Below are positions 8,248 through 16,224 of a stretch of DNA of 64,000 nt, in pieces. The notes under the pieces were generated by a model. The model was not told where the DNA came from, did not search any database, and saw nothing but the letters and a program-made list of their open reading frames with translations. The translations under genes and the position numbers were made by a program. How positions within the stretch are numbered: position 1 is the stretch's first letter; each line of letters begins with the position of its first letter. Source of the DNA: Deltaproteobacteria bacterium (lineage in GTDB: Bacteria; Myxococcota_A; UBA796; SXON01). The stretch is from NCBI GenBank assembly GCA_014191855.1, contig BJHF01000015.1, forward strand, positions 16,281-80,280, given 5' to 3'.

Positions 8248-9216
8248 GTGCCCCTCCCGCTCCGGCTGCTCCCGTTCTCGTTGCTTCTTGCTTGTGATCC
8301 CAGCGAGGCGGTGGAGTCGGGCACCGGCGGAAACGCCGACTCGGGCCCGGTGGGCGATCCCGCCACCGTATCGCTCGCGGGCGAGTGCGCGATGGACGTG
8401 GACTTTGGTGGATTCACGGTCACGGACAATGGGGAGACGACCGACGTGGCGGGGAAAGTGGCGGACGGCGTGGTGCCGATCGCGGTGCTTGAGCCGATCG
8501 CGACGGAGGGGGACTGCCAGGTGCTCCGGCAGAACAACCCCCATTGCGAGCCTACGTGTGATCCGGGTCAAACCTGTGATTTTGACGGCCTGTGTGTGCC
8601 CTACCCGATCAACCAGGATCTCGGGACGGTCACCATCACCGGCCTGGTGGACGCGGTGACGATGGAGCCGGCGTTTCCGGGAAACACCTACTACAACAGC
8701 ACCGCGTTGCCCCACCCGGCGATCACGGCCGATGTCGCTGTTCGTCTTGGCATGCCGGCCGGTGCGTACGGACCAGCGGAGCTGTTTGGCGTGGGCTTCG
8801 AGTCGTTGGTCGTCTCCGATGCGGGGTGGTCGATCACGGAGGGCGCCGACCTCGTCGTGGGTTGGGCGGCACCCAAGAGCGCCGCGCCGCGCTCGGAGGT
8901 GGTGCTCTCGGTGAGCATCGACCAGCATGGCGTTTCCCCGAGCTCGTTGCGCTGTGTGTTCGCCGACACGGGCTCGGGAACCGTGCCGGCGGCCGCGATC
9001 ACCGCGTTGGTGGGCGCAGGCGTCACCGGCTTTCCGAACGGCGCGCTGGAGCGGCGCACGGTGGACAAGGCGGTGGCCGGCGCCGGTTGTTTCGACTTCG
9101 CGCTCCGGTCGCCCCGCACGGTGCAGGTGGATGTGGGCGGGCACACGCCTTGCGTTTCGACGGTGGACTGCCCCGACGGCCAAACGTGCAACGAGGAGCT
9201 CCAGACATGCCAATGA
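8248..9216 (+). CDS. Cys-rich secreted lipoprotein
   Basis: A 322-residue lipoprotein beginning with GTG at 8248. The leader LRLLPFSLLLAC ends at a lipobox cysteine followed by Asp, then a Ser/Gly/Asp linker. The mature protein holds two small Cys-rich modules, CEPTCDPGQTCDFDGLC in the middle and CVSTVDCPDGQTCNEELQTC at the C terminus. Both resemble the short disulfide knots (DxxCxxGxxC) common in Myxococcota surface proteins. The longer open frame from 8068 was rejected because it runs through the divergent lipoprotein gene. Its end overlaps the next gene, so 8248-11911 is a coupled three-lipoprotein operon. Function unknown. Confidence 0.8.
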   Translation: MPLPLRLLPFSLLLACDPSEAVESGTGGNADSGPVGDPATVSLAGECAMDVDFGGFTVTDNGETTDVAGKVADGVVPIAVLEPIATEGDCQVLRQNNPHCEPTCDPGQTCDFDGLCVPYPINQDLGTVTITGLVDAVTMEPAFPGNTYYNSTALPHPAITADVAVRLGMPAGAYGPAELFGVGFESLVVSDAGWSITEGADLVVGWAAPKSAAPRSEVVLSVSIDQHGVSPSSLRCVFADTGSGTVPAAAITALVGAGVTGFPNGALERRTVDKAVAGAGCFDFALRSPRTVQVDVGGHTPCVSTVDCPDGQTCNEELQTCQ

Positions 9217-10772
9217 GCCGCTGGGTGTGGGCGCTCGCCGCCCTGGGGTGCGGCGAGGAAGCCGCGGATTCGGGTCCGGCGGACGAGCCGGAGGTGATCC
9301 TCGACATGGACTGGACGCTGGAGCCAACGGAGCTCACGTTTGGGGAGGTCGCGCTGGGGGCGCCGGCTACGACGGAACTGTCGCTGACGAACACCGGGGA
9401 GTCGGACTTCTCGATTTTCGGTTTTCAGTCCGACACAAGCCTCGTCGCGGTGTCCGCCACGACGGGGGCGCCGGTGGCCCCGGGCGAGAGCACGCCGATC
9501 ACGGCCGACTGGACCCCGCTGACGGACGACAACCTGCGCGGCACGCTCACCCTGCTGTTGTCGGGGAGCGAAGGGCTGATCTCGGTTCCGGTGGAGATCC
9601 GGGGCACGGCGGCGGGCCCGGTGGCGAACCTGTCCGTGGACACTGAGGATCTCGGAAGCGTGATCCTGGGGTGCACCCGGAGCGCGACGGTGCGGGTGGC
9701 GAACGACGGGAACGCGCCGCTCCAGGTGGAGTCGTTGGCGCTGGATGGCTCCGTGGGATTCAGCCTCGACACCGGCAGCGAGCCCTTCCCTTGGGCCCTG
9801 GCTGCCGACGAAGTACGTACCTTCACCGTGAGCTTCAGCCCGTACGACCAAGGCGACATCCTCGCCTCGCTGACGTTGGTCTCCGACGACCCGTTCAACC
9901 CGGAGCTGGCCGTACAGCTCGCGGCTCAGGGCGCCGCGGGTACCGAGGTTCGCGACACCTGGGATGTCCCGCCGGGCGAAAATGTGACGGGCTTGTTCGC
10001 GGTGAACGAGGTGGTGAACAGCACGTATCGCGACCGCTTCCAGGAGGCGCTCCCGGTGTTTTTTGAGACGCTGCGCGCGGCGGGGGTGCCGTTCAGGGTG
10101 TCCTTCATTCACAGTCAAACCGGCGTGGTCGATGGCAGCGAGCTCTACATCGATGAAACGGAGGATCCCGAGGATGCCACCGAGATCGCGATCGCCATGG
10201 TGGCCGCGGCCGCCGGGGATAACGACTACCTGCTCAACACCCTGGAGCTGGCGATCGGCCAGAACACGGAGTGGCTGCTCGACGACGATGAGAATTGGGA
10301 GACTTCGAAGCTCAACCTCGTCGGCATCAACATGGATCAGGAGCAAAGCTCCGGAAACGCCACCCTGTACGTTTCTCATTATCAGGCGTACAAAGAAGAC
10401 CCGGCGGACATCGCCGTGCACGCGATCGGCGGAGACAGCCCTGGGGGCTGCCCCGGCGCGGAGGCGTTCACCCCGTTTTCGGACGCGGCTGCGGCCACGG
10501 GCGGCGTGTTCCTGAGCATCTGCGAGGCGGACTGGACGACGCACATGGAAACCCTGGCGCTGGCGTTCCTCGGTGAGGGCCAGGTGTCCTTCGCGTTGAG
10601 CGAGGTGCCCGCCGAATGGAGCATCGAGGTGTATGTGGACGGGGGGCCGGAGCTCACCGGATGGACGTACAACGCCGACTCCAACCGCGTGAGCTTCGAT
10701 GAGGACGCCTACCCCAACGAGGGGTCGGAGCTACGAATTCAATACTATGTGGATGAGGAGTGCCCGGAGTGA
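9207..10772 (+). CDS. Lipoprotein with ASH-like repeats and a VWA-like region
   Basis: A 521-residue lipoprotein with a short signal (WVWALAALGC). Residues about 30-120 and about 130-240 are two immunoglobulin-like repeats of the ASH/choice-of-anchor-D type (FGEVALGAPATTELSLTNTG; LGSVILGCTRSATVRVANDG). They are followed by a region resembling a von Willebrand A-like domain (FAVNEVVNSTYRDRFQEALP, AAAATGGVFLSICEADW) and a C-terminal beta strand module. The ATG at 9207 has a GAGGAG ribosome-binding site 8 nt upstream; the in-frame ATG at 9213, fused to the previous stop as ATGA, is the alternative. The protein is probably exposed on the outer surface and involved in binding, by analogy with these domains; no ligand can be named. 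Confidence 0.8.
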   Translation: MPMSRWVWALAALGCGEEAADSGPADEPEVILDMDWTLEPTELTFGEVALGAPATTELSLTNTGESDFSIFGFQSDTSLVAVSATTGAPVAPGESTPITADWTPLTDDNLRGTLTLLLSGSEGLISVPVEIRGTAAGPVANLSVDTEDLGSVILGCTRSATVRVANDGNAPLQVESLALDGSVGFSLDTGSEPFPWALAADEVRTFTVSFSPYDQGDILASLTLVSDDPFNPELAVQLAAQGAAGTEVRDTWDVPPGENVTGLFAVNEVVNSTYRDRFQEALPVFFETLRAAGVPFRVSFIHSQTGVVDGSELYIDETEDPEDATEIAIAMVAAAAGDNDYLLNTLELAIGQNTEWLLDDDENWETSKLNLVGINMDQEQSSGNATLYVSHYQAYKEDPADIAVHAIGGDSPGGCPGAEAFTPFSDAAAATGGVFLSICEADWTTHMETLALAFLGEGQVSFALSEVPAEWSIEVYVDGGPELTGWTYNADSNRVSFDEDAYPNEGSELRIQYYVDEECPE

Positions 10773-11911
10773 TGACGATGACGTTCCTGCTGCTCGCGTG
10801 TGACACCAACCCTGCCGACAGCGGCGCCGCCGAAACCGCGGATACCGGGAGCCCCGATACGGCGGATTCGGCAGACACCGGAGCGGAGTCGGGGGACAGC
10901 GCCGGGGACTCGGGAGACACGGCGGATACCGCGGATACCTCCGAAACGGACTGGTGCACCGCTTCCGTGGTGCAGTTCGCGGGGAGCGACGGCGTCGTGG
11001 AGGACGTGACCGCCTCGTTCTTGTCCGGCGCGTATCTGACCCTGGACGCCCCCGGCACCCTGCACGTGTGTCCGGGAACCTGGTACTCACGCGTGCTCGT
11101 TCGCGCGGCCATCGTGGTGGAGGGGCACGGGGCCACGCCGGCGGACACGGTGATGTCGGGCGGGGAGAGCGGGACCATCCTCGATGTGCTCGGCCCGGTC
11201 GGCACGCTGGAGGTGCGAAACGTCACCCTCGACCGTGGTGTGGGCCTGGACGTGGACCACAACTCGGGCGGCGGCGGCATCTATTGCGAGGGGGAGGGGA
11301 CAGTGCTGGCGGAGGACGTCGTGTTCTCCAACAACTTCGCAAACGACGGCCCGGGGCTCTACGTGCGGTACTGTGAAACGACGGTGACCCGCTCGGAGTT
11401 CGTGGACAACATCGCGGAGGACGACGGCGGTGCCGCAACGATCTGGTACGCCAACGCCGCGTTCGACGAGGTGACCTTTACCAGGAACACGGCGCTGGAC
11501 GGAGGCGCCTTGTGTGTATTTTACGGGTCCGCGACCGTGACCAACAGCGTGATCGAGGGGAACCAGTCGGAGCACTTCGCCGGCGGCGTGTGGACGAACG
11601 AGAGCACGCTGTTCATGTCCGACACCCGCATCGCCGACAACCACAACACGGTGGACAATGGCGGCGGCCTGCTTTTGGCGGGCGAGGGCACGCTGGAACG
11701 GGTGACGTTCGAGGACAACGAAGCGCCGCGCGGCGGTGGGTTGTTCGTGTATTACGAGTCGATCGTCACCTGCACGAATTGTTCGTTCGCGGGGAACGTG
11801 GCGGAAGACGTGTACGTGGCCGACTACAGCTCCGCCGGCGGCGTGTCGCTCACGGGCTCAGACGACTGGTCGTTCAGTTGCGCAAGCAATGTGTGCACGA
11901 CGACGGAGTGA
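10772..11911 (+). CDS. Right-handed parallel beta-helix lipoprotein
   Basis: A 379-residue lipoprotein (MTMTFLLLAC) with an Asp at +2 and a low-complexity linker of Asp/Thr/Ser/Ala/Gly to about residue 60. The rest is a series of roughly 22-residue coils with the parallel beta-helix signature of polymorphic surface proteins: GGGIYCEGEGTVLAEDVVFS, DGGAATIWYANAAFDEVTF, DGGALCVFYGSATVTNSV, NGGGLLLAGEGTLERVTF. Such folds serve adhesion or polysaccharide binding or cleavage; no catalytic residues are evident. The ATG at 10772 overlaps the preceding TGA (TGATG), coupling it to the ASH/VWA gene; a GTG three bases earlier is an alternative start. Confidence 0.85.
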   Translation: MTMTFLLLACDTNPADSGAAETADTGSPDTADSADTGAESGDSAGDSGDTADTADTSETDWCTASVVQFAGSDGVVEDVTASFLSGAYLTLDAPGTLHVCPGTWYSRVLVRAAIVVEGHGATPADTVMSGGESGTILDVLGPVGTLEVRNVTLDRGVGLDVDHNSGGGGIYCEGEGTVLAEDVVFSNNFANDGPGLYVRYCETTVTRSEFVDNIAEDDGGAATIWYANAAFDEVTFTRNTALDGGALCVFYGSATVTNSVIEGNQSEHFAGGVWTNESTLFMSDTRIADNHNTVDNGGGLLLAGEGTLERVTFEDNEAPRGGGLFVYYESIVTCTNCSFAGNVAEDVYVADYSSAGGVSLTGSDDWSFSCASNVCTTTE

Positions 11912-11930
11912 AGGGGGCGGTCGCGATGCC

Positions 11931-11974
11931 GGGCGACGGCCCTTGGCCCAGGGGTCGGGCCTTGGGCATCGCCC
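11931..11974. terminator. Hairpin between convergent genes
   Basis: GGGCGA (11931-11936) pairs with TCGCCC (11969-11974) and the interior CCCTTGGCCC pairs imperfectly with GGGCCTTGGG. It fills the 70-bp gap between the convergent beta-helix and GHMP kinase genes. It lacks a T-tract, so it is only a candidate shared transcript end. Confidence 0.4.
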
Positions 11975-11981
11975 GAACCGG

Positions 11982-12965
11982 TCAAACGCTACACCAAACC
12001 TCCATCGCGAACGCCTCCACACCCAGGCGATCCAGCGCGGCGACGCCTTCCCGAATTCGAGGGTCGTCGGGCGCATAGAGCCCGATCACCGAGCCATCTC
12101 CACCGGCGCCGGAGAACTTTGCGCCGAGGGCCCCGGCCTGCCGAAGCGCGCGTACGGCCTTCACCAGACCCGGGGCGCGAAGCTCCGGAAAGGCGGGCAT
12201 GAGCTCCTCCTCGTAGATCTCCTGACATACATCCATCGACCTGCCGAGCGCGCCCAAGTCCCCCTCGTACAACGCATCTCGGGCGCTGCGAGCCTGCTCG
12301 CCGAATCCGTCGAGGGCGCCGCGCACGGCCCCCACTCGCCGGACACCCTCCCAGTCACGCACCGCCACTTCGCCGCGGTAGTGGCGGCCGAGGGTGCTCA
12401 AAATCGCAGGCGTATCGCGCGGCGTTCGGAAGCTGCCCACCGCCAGCGCAAGGTGGGCCGGGAGCAGATCCACGCCCACCTCATCTCCGGAGAAACGCAG
12501 GTACAAGGGGACCCCCCACGCGCAGGCGAGGGGATCCAGCCGGCCGCAGCCGATCCCGCACACGTCGTGTTCGGCCCGATAGGCGAGCTCGGCCGCTTCG
12601 GGCGTGGAGACTACCTGGCCGCAAAGCTCGGCGAACGCCCGCACCAGGGCCACGCACACCGCGGCCGAGGATGAAAATCCCCTCCCGGCGGGCAGCTCGC
12701 CTTCGATGTGGATCGCTCCGGTAACTGGCCGCTGCCACACCTCTGATACGAGGCTGGCGACCGCCGGGACGAATCGGAGCGCCCCTGGTTCTTCGCCCGC
12801 TTGCCATGCGATCGCCTTCCCTTCCAGCACCGCGGTGGCCGACAGCGTGGAGGCCGCTTTGCTGCGGACCCGCACAAATCGGTCCATGGGGACAACAATT
12901 GCCGCACCGCCCGCCCAGTCGTTGTGTTCGCCGACCAGGCAAACCCGGCCGGGGACCGAGATCAT
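11982..12965 (-). CDS. GHMP-family small-molecule kinase
   Basis: A 327-residue GHMP-superfamily kinase (galactokinase, homoserine, mevalonate type). The N-terminal substrate motif is PGRVCLVGEHNDWAGG, the ATP-binding P-loop is PAGRGFSSSAAV at about 92-103, and the C-terminal glycine motif is AKFSGAGGDGSVIGL. It should transfer phosphate from ATP to a hydroxyl or amino group of a small substrate in the cytoplasm. GEHNDW near the start resembles the sugar-kinase branch (GEHTDY in galactokinase), hinting at a sugar-like substrate. Its ATG overlaps the stop of the ATP-grasp gene (ATGA, 12962-12965), and it is the last gene of a four-gene leftward operon. Substrate unknown. Confidence 0.85.
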   Translation of the reverse strand: MISVPGRVCLVGEHNDWAGGAAIVVPMDRFVRVRSKAASTLSATAVLEGKAIAWQAGEEPGALRFVPAVASLVSEVWQRPVTGAIHIEGELPAGRGFSSSAAVCVALVRAFAELCGQVVSTPEAAELAYRAEHDVCGIGCGRLDPLACAWGVPLYLRFSGDEVGVDLLPAHLALAVGSFRTPRDTPAILSTLGRHYRGEVAVRDWEGVRRVGAVRGALDGFGEQARSARDALYEGDLGALGRSMDVCQEIYEEELMPAFPELRAPGLVKAVRALRQAGALGAKFSGAGGDGSVIGLYAPDDPRIREGVAALDRLGVEAFAMEVWCSV

Positions 12966-13810
12966 GAGCCGCCACCCAGGGTGCGCGCGATGGCATCGGC
13001 AAAGCGGCCCGGGGCGAGCGGATGGGCACGAAGGAACAACTCGGGTTCGATGAGCTCCACCTCGACCAATTTGGGTCCGCGCTCGGTCTCGATCCAGTCC
13101 ACCCGCGCGTACAGGCCGGCTTCGGGGCAGGCGCGCAGCACGGCTTCGCTCTCGGCGATCACGTCGGGGTTGGGCACGGTGGCGGCTACGGTTCCGCCGT
13201 GCTCCTCATGCACCAGGAAGTGCCCTTCGGCCGCGCGTTTCCGCACCGAGTGGCTGTACACCCCGTTGAAGAACACACACGACACTTCGCCTTCGTGGCA
13301 CACATCGTCGAGGAAGGGCTGCACCAGGTACTCGCCCTCGGGGAGCCCCTCGAAGCTGCGGGCAGCAAAGAAGGCTTCGCTGCGAACGCGCCGGGTGCCG
13401 AGCCCGGCGGCCGACACGCACGGTTTCACCACGACTTCCTCCCAACCCGTCGCCTCGGCCACCTCCGCGAGCGCCTCCCGTGGCGAAAACACCGTGGGGA
13501 TGATCGGCACGCCGGCCTCGGCCAACTCCAGCAGGTAATGTTTGTCGCTGTTCCAGCGGATCAATCCCAGCGGGTTGTGAAGCGGCGCGAGCGGGCCAAT
13601 CCGATCGAGGAAGGCCGCTGATCGCAAGTGGTAATTCCACGGGGAGCGCACGATCCATGCGGCGATGTCGGCGTTGCGTTCGGCGTGCTCCCAGGGCACG
13701 AAGCGCACCTCGATCCCCCGCTCGCGCAGCGGCGCAACGACCAACAGGTCGTCGTGGGTTCCGTGGACTCGTGCTTCGTCCGTAATAAACGCGATTACCC
13801 GGCGCGTCAC
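12962..13810 (-). CDS. ATP-grasp ligase (DcsG-like)
   Basis: A 282-residue ATP-grasp protein. Recognisable parts are RSPWNYHLRSAAFL, NPLGLIRWNSDKHYLLELAE, VVVKPCVSAAGLGTRR (ATP-binding lysine and glycine-rich loop), LVQPFLDDV, GEVSCVFFNGVYSHSVRK and the metal-binding end VEVELIEPELFL. These match the family containing O-ureido-serine cyclo-ligase DcsG, which activates carboxylates with ATP to form amide-type bonds. The GTG at 13810 overlaps the previous stop (GTGA), and its own stop overlaps the GHMP kinase start. A longer frame to 14203 was rejected as antisense-like Arg-rich sequence over the SprT gene. The substrate is unknown; neighbouring genes suggest an amino- or hydroxy-acid. Confidence 0.8.
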   Translation of the reverse strand: MTRRVIAFITDEARVHGTHDDLLVVAPLRERGIEVRFVPWEHAERNADIAAWIVRSPWNYHLRSAAFLDRIGPLAPLHNPLGLIRWNSDKHYLLELAEAGVPIIPTVFSPREALAEVAEATGWEEVVVKPCVSAAGLGTRRVRSEAFFAARSFEGLPEGEYLVQPFLDDVCHEGEVSCVFFNGVYSHSVRKRAAEGHFLVHEEHGGTVAATVPNPDVIAESEAVLRACPEAGLYARVDWIETERGPKLVEVELIEPELFLRAHPLAPGRFADAIARTLGGGS

Positions 13811-14868
13811 CGCTTCATCCCGAGCAGCTTGCCACTCCCGCCGGTGCCCCCGGTGACCGGGCGGTTCAGCACCAGGTCCTTGCCCTTGGCGAAGCCGGCC
13901 GACGAAGCGGCATCTCCGCTGCGGATGGTGTAGCTCACCGATCGCAGCCGCCCGTGGCGCTCGCCGAGGAAGCGCTCGGTGCCGGGGTCCTTCACCCACA
14001 CGAGGCCTTCTTCCTGATTTTTCTTCGCACCCGCCGCGAGGCGATCCGCGAACCCGCGAACGACGCCGCCAACATAGCGGGCGTGATCCCCGGCGCCGGA
14101 GAGGAACAGCTCGTGGCGCTCCTTGAGCCAGAGCCGCTCCGCCGTGTCCACCAACCAGTCGTGCACCCAGGCCGCCATGTCCACGTTGCCTGGGGTGCCG
14201 CACACTTCAAGCTGGGTCTTCCAACTGTCGCTGGCGACGTCGAAGGTCTGTACCCAGATGGTCTCGACGAAGAAGTGGGTGTTGAGCAGGTTGGAGAGCT
14301 GCCGCCACCAGGCGGCCACGCGGCCGGTAGGCTTCCCGAGGTGGCGCCAGGTGTAGGTGCTCGGCGTCAAGTCGAGGTTGTGCACCAACAACAGGCGGCG
14401 GGCCTCGTTCATCGCCGCCTCGGCCTCGTGGCGATTCTCGCTCCCCGCCAACGCGAGCAACTTTTCCACGCGGCGGTGAATGCGCGCGTCCGCTTCGGAT
14501 GGCGCGGGCATTCCGGCCGCCGCCGCATCGACGCCCATCCGCGCGCATACCTGCCGAAACGCGGGACCGTGCGCCGTTTCGTCGATGGCACCCAACACCT
14601 CGTGCGCGTACTGGTGCGCGATCTCGTGGCGGAGCACCTCCACAACCACGCCCCAGGGCTGTTTGTGGATCAGGGCCCGCGACAACGCGATCGTGCGGGT
14701 GCTCATCGTCCAGCGCCCGAGGTGCTCGGCGGAGTCGATGAGCTCGAAGGTGGGGATCCGCAGCGCGCGGTGGAGGTGGTACTCGTTCACGCGGCGCCAC
14801 TCCGAAACGATGGCGCGGAGGTAGCGAGGCTCAAGGTGGCGGGGCCAAACCGGAGGGGCGTCCGTCAC
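13807..14868 (-). CDS. SprT-like zinc metalloprotein with DUF2786 domain
   Basis: A 353-residue protein. Residues about 20-115 form an SprT-like metalloprotease core: HEIAH at 81-85 supplies two zinc-binding histidines and the catalytic glutamate, and His100 in ETAHGPAF is a likely third ligand. Residues about 128-168 (HRRVEKLLALAGSENRHEAE, MNEARRLLLVHNLD) are a DUF2786 domain. The remaining C-terminal half (WWRQLSNLLNTHFFVETIWV onward) is typical of DUF2786 proteins. GTG at 14868 is used because the preceding gene stops at 14871. SprT relatives act on DNA-protein crosslinks, but DUF2786 versions are uncharacterised. It sits between metabolic genes in a coupled operon, so its role there is unclear. 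Confidence 0.8.
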   Translation of the reverse strand: MTDAPPVWPRHLEPRYLRAIVSEWRRVNEYHLHRALRIPTFELIDSAEHLGRWTMSTRTIALSRALIHKQPWGVVVEVLRHEIAHQYAHEVLGAIDETAHGPAFRQVCARMGVDAAAAGMPAPSEADARIHRRVEKLLALAGSENRHEAEAAMNEARRLLLVHNLDLTPSTYTWRHLGKPTGRVAAWWRQLSNLLNTHFFVETIWVQTFDVASDSWKTQLEVCGTPGNVDMAAWVHDWLVDTAERLWLKERHELFLSGAGDHARYVGGVVRGFADRLAAGAKKNQEEGLVWVKDPGTERFLGERHGRLRSVSYTIRSGDAASSAGFAKGKDLVLNRPVTGGTGGSGKLLGMKR

Positions 14869-14870
14869 GG

Positions 14871-16184
14871 CTACTCCACGATCATCTGGCGCAGGGCCCG
14901 GATGGTCTCGGCGTCCCCGGTGAGGTCGGCGGCGTGGGCGGTGAAGTCGCGGAGCTGGGCGTGCGTGAGCGGCTTGTCGAGGGCGAGCAGATCGTACGCG
15001 ACGCCGAACGACTCGAAGTCCTGGTGCACCGTGGAGAGGTTGCTCGCGCCGGCCTCGAAGATCGCGTCCTGGATGGCCTTTCGCGATCCGCGAACGGTGC
15101 TGTGCGTAACGGCGAGCAGGGCATTTCCCGGCGCGAGGTCGGAGAGGCCGAGCGTGAGCCGGGGGCGAAGGACACAATCGCGAATGGCGCCGGTGCGGCT
15201 GAACGCACGGACGGTCTGGGCGACGCGGCGGGCAATGCGGGGCTGAGCGTCGAGGGTGGCCGCGCCGAGGTGCGGCGTGGTCGCGACGCGCGGTTCGCCG
15301 GCATAGGGGTTCGACCAGGGGCCGGAGCCACGCGGCTCCTCCGGGTACACGTCTACCGCAGCGCGGCGCACCTCCTGGGCCGAGATCGCGGCCAACAGGT
15401 CGGCGGGCTCGTAGAGGAAGCCCCGGGCGAGGTTCAGGAACAGGCGAGGGGACTCGCCTGGGCGCTCGACGGCGAGCTGCGCAAAGTGTTCGCGCTGGAG
15501 CAACGCACGGTTGCTGCGCCCCCCCACATCTTCCGCGCTCACGTGCACAGAAACGCAGTCGCTGCGGCGAAAGAGCGCGTCGATCGTGGGGAGCGACTCC
15601 CAACCCATCTCGGTGCCGACCTCGCGTGCCACCTCGCGGGTGTCGTGAAACACGACGCTCATACCCAGCCCTTCGGCGGCGCGGGCGGTGGCCCGGCCGA
15701 TGTTCCCAAGCCCCAGCACCCCGAGCACGCGGCCCTGGATCTCAAAACGTTCGTCTTGCGACTTGTCGAAGCCGCCGGCGCGGGTGTGATCGTAGGTTTC
15801 GTAGAGGCGCCGCGAGAGCGCGATGAGGTGGGCGATCGCCAACTCAACGACGCTGCGCCCGTTGCTCACCGGATCGTTGAACACCAGCACGCCGTTGTCG
15901 GCGCACGCGCGCTTGTCCACGCTGTCATCCCCGATGCAACAGAGCTGCACCGCCATCAGCGCGGGCGCGGCCTCCACCACGGCGCGCGTAACGGGCACTC
16001 GGCTCCGCTTGAACAGGATGTCGTGCCCGCCATCGCGCAGCCACTGCGCCAGCGTGGCCTCGTCGGGCACCTCGGCGCGGCGATCGACCGTGATCCCCTG
16101 GGCGACGAGGAGCGCGTCGAGCGCGGGGTCGGGCGACTCGACGACGAGCGCTTTCTGCAAGGGACCGGGATGAAATCGCGTCAT
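14871..16184 (-). CDS. D-3-phosphoglycerate dehydrogenase-like 2-hydroxyacid dehydrogenase
   Basis: A 437-residue NAD-dependent 2-hydroxyacid dehydrogenase of the SerA type. The NAD-binding motif is GVLGLGNIGRATARAAEGLG. Catalytic residues fall in LNLARGFLYEP (Arg), AAVDVYPEEPRG (Glu) and TTPHLGAATLDAQ (His). The substrate-domain motif KRSRVPVTRAVVEAAPAL is also typical. Residues about 345-437 form an ACT-like C-terminal domain, as in feedback-inhibited SerA. It would oxidise 3-phosphoglycerate, or a related hydroxyacid, to the keto acid. It heads a leftward operon; the next gene begins 2 nt after its stop. Serine biosynthesis is the default reading, but the downstream ATP-grasp ligase and GHMP kinase leave open a dedicated pathway. 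Confidence 0.85.
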   Translation of the reverse strand: MTRFHPGPLQKALVVESPDPALDALLVAQGITVDRRAEVPDEATLAQWLRDGGHDILFKRSRVPVTRAVVEAAPALMAVQLCCIGDDSVDKRACADNGVLVFNDPVSNGRSVVELAIAHLIALSRRLYETYDHTRAGGFDKSQDERFEIQGRVLGVLGLGNIGRATARAAEGLGMSVVFHDTREVAREVGTEMGWESLPTIDALFRRSDCVSVHVSAEDVGGRSNRALLQREHFAQLAVERPGESPRLFLNLARGFLYEPADLLAAISAQEVRRAAVDVYPEEPRGSGPWSNPYAGEPRVATTPHLGAATLDAQPRIARRVAQTVRAFSRTGAIRDCVLRPRLTLGLSDLAPGNALLAVTHSTVRGSRKAIQDAIFEAGASNLSTVHQDFESFGVAYDLLALDKPLTHAQLRDFTAHAADLTGDAETIRALRQMIVE

Positions 16185-16224
16185 GGCGCGCGCGGCTAAC
16201 CCACCGCGGGCCCGGACGCGGCGT

